In this document: piece after piece, positions 15,502-18,314 of the stretch
Numbering within the stretch: position 1 is the stretch's first letter
Layout: the number at the start of each line of letters is the position of its first letter
Origin: Victivallales bacterium
GTDB lineage: Bacteria > Verrucomicrobiota > Lentisphaeria > Oligosphaerales > Oligosphaeraceae
Length of the DNA stretch: 18,314 bases
Assembly (NCBI GenBank): GCA_900769285.1
Contig: CAAGGB010000265.1
Coordinates: forward strand, 1 to 18,314
Reading direction: 5' to 3'
Position numbers and translations under genes: made by a program
The notes under the pieces: generated by a model
Database searches by the model: none
Told to the model about the DNA's origin: nothing
What the model saw: the letters and a program-made list of their open reading frames with translations, nothing else

Positions 15502-17049
15502 ATGGCCGCGAAACTCTCAATGGGCTGGAACGCCTGCACGAACTACCTGAACACCGCGATGCAGTTTGTCCAGGGCGTTCTGGTGACGCGCTGGCTGATG
15601 ACCTACCTCGGACAGGAGCAGTATGGCCTGTGGAGCATCATCTGGTCATTCTTCATGTACTCCATCCTGCTGGACTTCGGCCTGGGCACCGCCGCGCAGA
15701 AGGTGACGGCCACCGAGCTGCACCGACGGGACATCGAGACGTACAACCGCACCATCTCCTCGGTCGTCTTCATCAACGCCACCATGTCCATCGTCATCCT
15801 CGCGGGGACGCTGGCGGGCTGCTGGCTCATCCGCGGACTGCTGCATCTGCCGCCGGACACCGACCCCACCTACTACCGCCAGTGCCTGCTGCTGTGCGGC
15901 ATCGGCTCCGCCATCATCTTCCCCTTTGGGGTCTTCACCCAGATACTCGTCGGACTCCACCGCCTCTACATCCGCAACTATGTGCTGCTGGCGGGACGCG
16001 TCGTGGAGACCGTCGGGCTGGGGCTCATTGTCAGCCATGGCGGCGGCGTGCTGGCGCTGCTGGCGTTCACGATGGCCTGCAACATCCTGCGCTGCCTGGC
16101 CATCACGGGCTATGTGCGCTGGGCCATCCCCGGCTTCCGACTGGACTTCCGCCCCAGCGTCGAGGCGCTGCGGAGCATCGCGCACTTCAGCACCTCGGTC
16201 TACCTGATGTGCTGGGCCAAGCTGATCTGGGAACGCGCCGCCGCTCTCGTCCTGAGCATCGGCACGGGCCTGGGTGCCGTCGGCGTCTACCAGTTGGGCA
16301 ACAAGCTGCCCAGCATGGTCGAGATTGTCATCGCGCCCTCACAGGAGATGTTCTCGCCCCTGGCTGCGCGACTGCACGGCTACGGCAAGACGCGCTGGCT
16401 GGGACGCATCCTGCTGCAGTACATGCAGTTCAACGCCTTCCTCAGCAACGGCATCATCGTGGGGCTGCTGCTCTTCATCCGCCCCCTGATGCGCCTGCTG
16501 CTGAAGGTGGACATGCCGGAGGTCACGCTCATCGCCCAGGTCTCCATCCTCTTCTACTGGGAACGCCTCCTGCTGCTTTCGCTGCCCGACAAGTATCTGC
16601 TGATGGCCGGCTACCACCGGCAGGTGTCACGCGCACACCTTGGTGGTAGCGTCCTGTATCTCCTGCTGGGCAGTCTGGTGGTGAGCCTTGTCCCCGCCGC
16701 CCATGCGGGCGTGAGCATCCAGCTGGCCCTGATCGCGTCGTTTCTGCTGGTCACCGCCGTGATGGTTCTGCCATGCCTGCTCCGGTCGCTGCAGCTGTCC
16801 TGGTGGCAACTGTGCCGCAGAGTCATCCTGAAACCGCTGCTGGTGACGGCGCCGATGGCCGTCCTCGCCCTGGGCGAGTATCTGCTGCTCATGGACCGCA
16901 TCCACGACTTCTGGCTCCTACTGCTGGCCGGCGTCAGCGGCGGACTGACCTACGTCGCCTCCGTCTGGCTCTGGGGCCTCGACCCTCGACAGCGACTGCT
17001 CTGCCGACGCTGGCTCGACCGCAAGCTCGCCCGCGCTCACTCAAGGTAA
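15502..17049 (+). CDS. Polysaccharide/oligosaccharide flippase (Wzx/MATE superfamily)
   Basis: This 515-residue polytopic protein has hydrophobic segments along its whole length, consistent with 12-14 membrane helices. The opening (NYLNTAMQFVQGVLVTRWLMTYLG, then EQYGLWSIIWSF) and the SILLDFGLGTAAQKVTA stretch at about 54-70 are characteristic of polysaccharide-biosynthesis Wzx-like proteins, which flip lipid-linked glycans across the inner membrane. Later features such as GAVGVYQLGNKLPSMVE and the SQEMFSPLAARLHGYG loop fit the same family. Length is normal for the family. The ATG at 15502 has AAAGG upstream. No glycosyltransferase genes flank it, so it is not within an obvious polysaccharide locus and its glycan is unknown. 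Its last 13 bases overlap the end of the HD-domain gene on the other strand. Confidence 0.85.
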   Translation: MAAKLSMGWNACTNYLNTAMQFVQGVLVTRWLMTYLGQEQYGLWSIIWSFFMYSILLDFGLGTAAQKVTATELHRRDIETYNRTISSVVFINATMSIVILAGTLAGCWLIRGLLHLPPDTDPTYYRQCLLLCGIGSAIIFPFGVFTQILVGLHRLYIRNYVLLAGRVVETVGLGLIVSHGGGVLALLAFTMACNILRCLAITGYVRWAIPGFRLDFRPSVEALRSIAHFSTSVYLMCWAKLIWERAAALVLSIGTGLGAVGVYQLGNKLPSMVEIVIAPSQEMFSPLAARLHGYGKTRWLGRILLQYMQFNAFLSNGIIVGLLLFIRPLMRLLLKVDMPEVTLIAQVSILFYWERLLLLSLPDKYLLMAGYHRQVSRAHLGGSVLYLLLGSLVVSLVPAAHAGVSIQLALIASFLLVTAVMVLPCLLRSLQLSWWQLCRRVILKPLLVTAPMAVLALGEYLLLMDRIHDFWLLLLAGVSGGLTYVASVWLWGLDPRQRLLCRRWLDRKLARAHSR

Positions 17050-17855
17050 CGGCGGACCTCGCCACCCTCGACGCTGGCGCACAGCTCGATGTGTCCCGCG
17101 ATGGTGCTCGCGCGTATCTTCGGCATGAGCACCTCCTCAATCTGGAACAGCCCCACCTCGCTCTCCATCTCGACGTCAATCCGGATGGGCTTGGCCACAC
17201 CCGACGCGATGTGGACGCGCTTGATCGAGTACGCCGAGAACTTGTGGATGTCACCCGGCGTCGGACGGTTGCCCAGCCGCATCGTGATGCGGGAGCGGCC
17301 GCGCGTCATGTCGCAGCCGTCGCCCACCAGCACCACGCCCGCCTCCAGCGAGTGGATGCGACGGTTCCCCATGTGGCCCACCACCGCCTCCAGCGCCAGC
17401 GCACGTATCACCGTCCGGCGCCGCACATCATCCGGCAGCGCCTCCGTCAGCAGACGACGCGCCGCCTCCAGCACATACAGCGCCGACATATCCTCGTGCT
17501 GCTGACGACCCACGGACATGCCCAGGTCATGGCAGAAGCCCGCCAGCAGCACGGCGCAGAGGCTGTCCTCGAATGTCCCGTACTCCTCGGATTCCAGCGA
17601 GGTCTGAATCCCTGCGCCTCGCAGCAGAAACAGCAGCCGCAGCGCATTGACGGCCACCTGACGCATATGGACAGGACCGTGGTCATTGAAGCCCAGACGG
17701 CGTATCGAGACGTTGTTGCAGTAGTCCTGTAGCTCGCTCAGCTCCGCGTCCGCGAACAGCGCCTGAGCCAGGCGCACACAAACAGGATACTCCTTCACCA
17801 AATCCAGAAGCGTCTGCTCCAGTTGCTGACGCTTGGTCGAATTCGTGGTAGCCAT
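17037..17855 (-). CDS. HD-domain metal-dependent phosphohydrolase
   Basis: The 272-residue soluble protein has an HD-domain pattern: FNDHGPVHMRQVAVNA gives His59 and His63, AGFCHDLGMS gives the His109-Asp110 pair, His120 follows in the same helical region, and VGHM (His161), RIHSLEAG (His168) and VGDGCDMTRGR (Asp182) supply later candidate ligands. HD proteins bind one or two metals and hydrolyse phosphoesters such as nucleotides or second messengers. The C-terminal part (about 195-272) is predicted beta-rich and could be a regulatory domain. No synthetase, GAF or response-regulator domain is attached, so the substrate is unknown. The ATG is preceded by GGGAGG at good spacing, and a promoter candidate lies about 110 bases upstream. 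The gene ends 13 bp inside the flippase gene, an antisense tail-to-tail overlap. Confidence 0.85.
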   Translation of the reverse strand: MATTNSTKRQQLEQTLLDLVKEYPVCVRLAQALFADAELSELQDYCNNVSIRRLGFNDHGPVHMRQVAVNALRLLFLLRGAGIQTSLESEEYGTFEDSLCAVLLAGFCHDLGMSVGRQQHEDMSALYVLEAARRLLTEALPDDVRRRTVIRALALEAVVGHMGNRRIHSLEAGVVLVGDGCDMTRGRSRITMRLGNRPTPGDIHKFSAYSIKRVHIASGVAKPIRIDVEMESEVGLFQIEEVLMPKIRASTIAGHIELCASVEGGEVRRYLE

Positions 17856-17925
17856 GATGCTTTTCCTCCCAAATGTTTAACGTAGTAAAAAACAGAATCA
17901 ACTAATTCGTGGGGCGCGGCGCTGA

Positions 17926-17944
17926 GCCCAGCTCCCCTCTGGGC
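17926..17944 (-). other. Short hairpin in the HD-gene leader
   Basis: GCCCAG (17926-17931) pairs with CTGGGC (17939-17944) around a seven-base loop. It falls in the likely 5' leader of the HD-domain gene, just downstream of its promoter candidate. It has no T-run and no recognised riboswitch pattern. Confidence 0.3.
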
Positions 17945-17965
17945 AGGGCCATCGCTCCAAAAATT

Positions 17966-17993
17966 ACTATAATCCCAAAGCTGAAAAATGCAA
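17966..17993 (-). promoter_or_regulatory. Sigma-70-like promoter for the HD-domain gene
   Basis: On the minus strand TTGCAT (17993-17988) is separated by 16 bases from TATAGT (17971-17966). Transcription would start near 17958 and leave a leader of about 100 bases before the ATG at 17855. The surrounding sequence is AT-richer than the coding DNA, as expected of a promoter. Confidence 0.5.
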
Positions 17994-18070
17994 GTGGACG
18001 GCAATGAGCCCTATGAGGCGTTTGCCGCGCATCGTGATTAACCGGGGGACGTCAGCCCCTCCGCATAAGC

Positions 18071-18129
18071 CCCATACGGCTCATTGCCCATACGGCTCAT
18101 TCGGCTCATTGCCCATATGGCTCATTCGG
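18071..18129. repeat. Array of degenerate 9-base repeats, first block
   Basis: Consecutive words are CCCATACGG (18071), CTCATTG (7 bases, 18080), CCCATACGG (18087), CTCATTCGG (18096), CTCATTG (18105), CCCATATGG (18112) and CTCATTCGG (18121). They follow a CYCATWNGG consensus, with two shortened units. An inverted related copy, GGCAATGAGCC, lies at 18000-18010. The words do not form long open frames and no protein is suggested. Confidence 0.8.
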
Positions 18130-18132
18130 CTC

Positions 18133-18155
18133 GGTCGTCCAGCCAGCCGACGACC
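18133..18155. other. Inverted repeat next to the first repeat block
   Basis: GGTCGTC (18133-18139) pairs with GACGACC (18149-18155) across a nine-base loop, directly after the repeat array. Only TTT follows on the plus strand, so terminator activity would be weak. It could be the end of a transcript coming from the left or a structural part of the repeat element. The following stretch to about 18257 is AT-richer and I see nothing else in it. Confidence 0.35.
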
Positions 18156-18257
18156 TTTCTAATGCTATCCAGACTGGATTCTCATGGAAGCATCAAGAGC
18201 TGACCATTTATTTCAGCTTGTAACAAACTGCTTTTGTGCATTTTGTGTTTTTGAGTC

Positions 18258-18314
18258 TCATAGGGCCCATTAGGCTCATAGGGCCCATTAGGCTCATAGG
18301 GCCCATTAGGCTCA
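18258..18314. repeat. Array of degenerate 9-base repeats, second block (cut by window edge)
   Basis: Alternating CTCATAGGG and CCCATTAGG words occupy 18258-18310, effectively an 18-base tandem unit repeated three times, with one G missing in the third CTCATAGG copy and a fourth copy starting at 18311. The same CYCATWNGG consensus describes the first block 130 bp away. The array continues past the window edge. Confidence 0.85.

Noticed and set aside
18071..18314. CRISPR array
   Set aside because: Units are nine bases, adjacent and degenerate, with no unique 30-40 base spacers and no cas genes nearby.
17856..18314. Transfer RNA or small coding gene in the right-hand non-coding region
   Set aside because: I found no cloverleaf arms, no CCA-type acceptor end and no frame with a ribosome binding site of useful length.

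Overview
This is a GC-rich (roughly 65-70% in coding regions), densely coded bacterial chromosomal segment. The large multi-spanning DUF6785/DUF6784-type membrane protein, tandem HflK/HflC-like SPFH genes beside a P-type ATPase, and a leucine-rich-repeat-variant protein together suggest a PVC-group bacterium (Verrucomicrobiota, Kiritimatiellota or Lentisphaerota). That assignment is inference from gene content; there is no rRNA or other phylogenetic marker apart from ftsK. I see no phage genes, insertion sequences, tRNA, rRNA or CRISPR array.

Layout. Positions 1-10546 hold one long co-oriented minus-strand run, read right to left: an LRV/HEAT-like repeat protein (8984-10546), two small unrecognised proteins (8511-8858 and 7962-8417), a large polytopic SPFH protein with a His/acid-rich insert (5877-7871), an HflC-like protein (4775-5791), an HflK-like protein (3358-4683), a P1B-like P-type ATPase without the usual metal-binding cysteine motif (1350-3308), an ABC ATPase (65-1270), and probably the first codons of a further gene at the window edge. 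Gaps are about 50-125 bp and several contain GC-rich hairpins at the stop codons. An AT-rich divergent promoter region (10547-10782) separates this run from an FtsK/SpoIIIE DNA translocase on the plus strand (10783-12660) that lacks the usual membrane domain. A convergent hairpin at 12671-12703 lies between ftsK and a minus-strand DUF6785-like transporter (12733-15141). A 360-bp intergenic region with a strong plus-strand terminator and alternative pairing arms precedes a plus-strand flippase of the Wzx/MATE superfamily (15502-17049), which overlaps tail-to-tail with a minus-strand HD-domain phosphohydrolase (17037-17855). The last 459 bp are non-coding, less GC-rich and contain two arrays of a degenerate nine-base repeat.

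How the genes may work together. The most interesting unit is three SPFH proteins, a P-type ATPase and an ABC ATPase in one run with no ftsH protease gene in sight. HflK and HflC classically form a membrane cage around FtsH. Here the cage-like proteins sit next to transport ATPases, so a microdomain that organises transport is a reasonable hypothesis, but it is inferred from gene order only. The remaining genes (DNA translocase, DUF6785 transporter, flippase, HD hydrolase) look like ordinary chromosomal functions without an obvious shared pathway.
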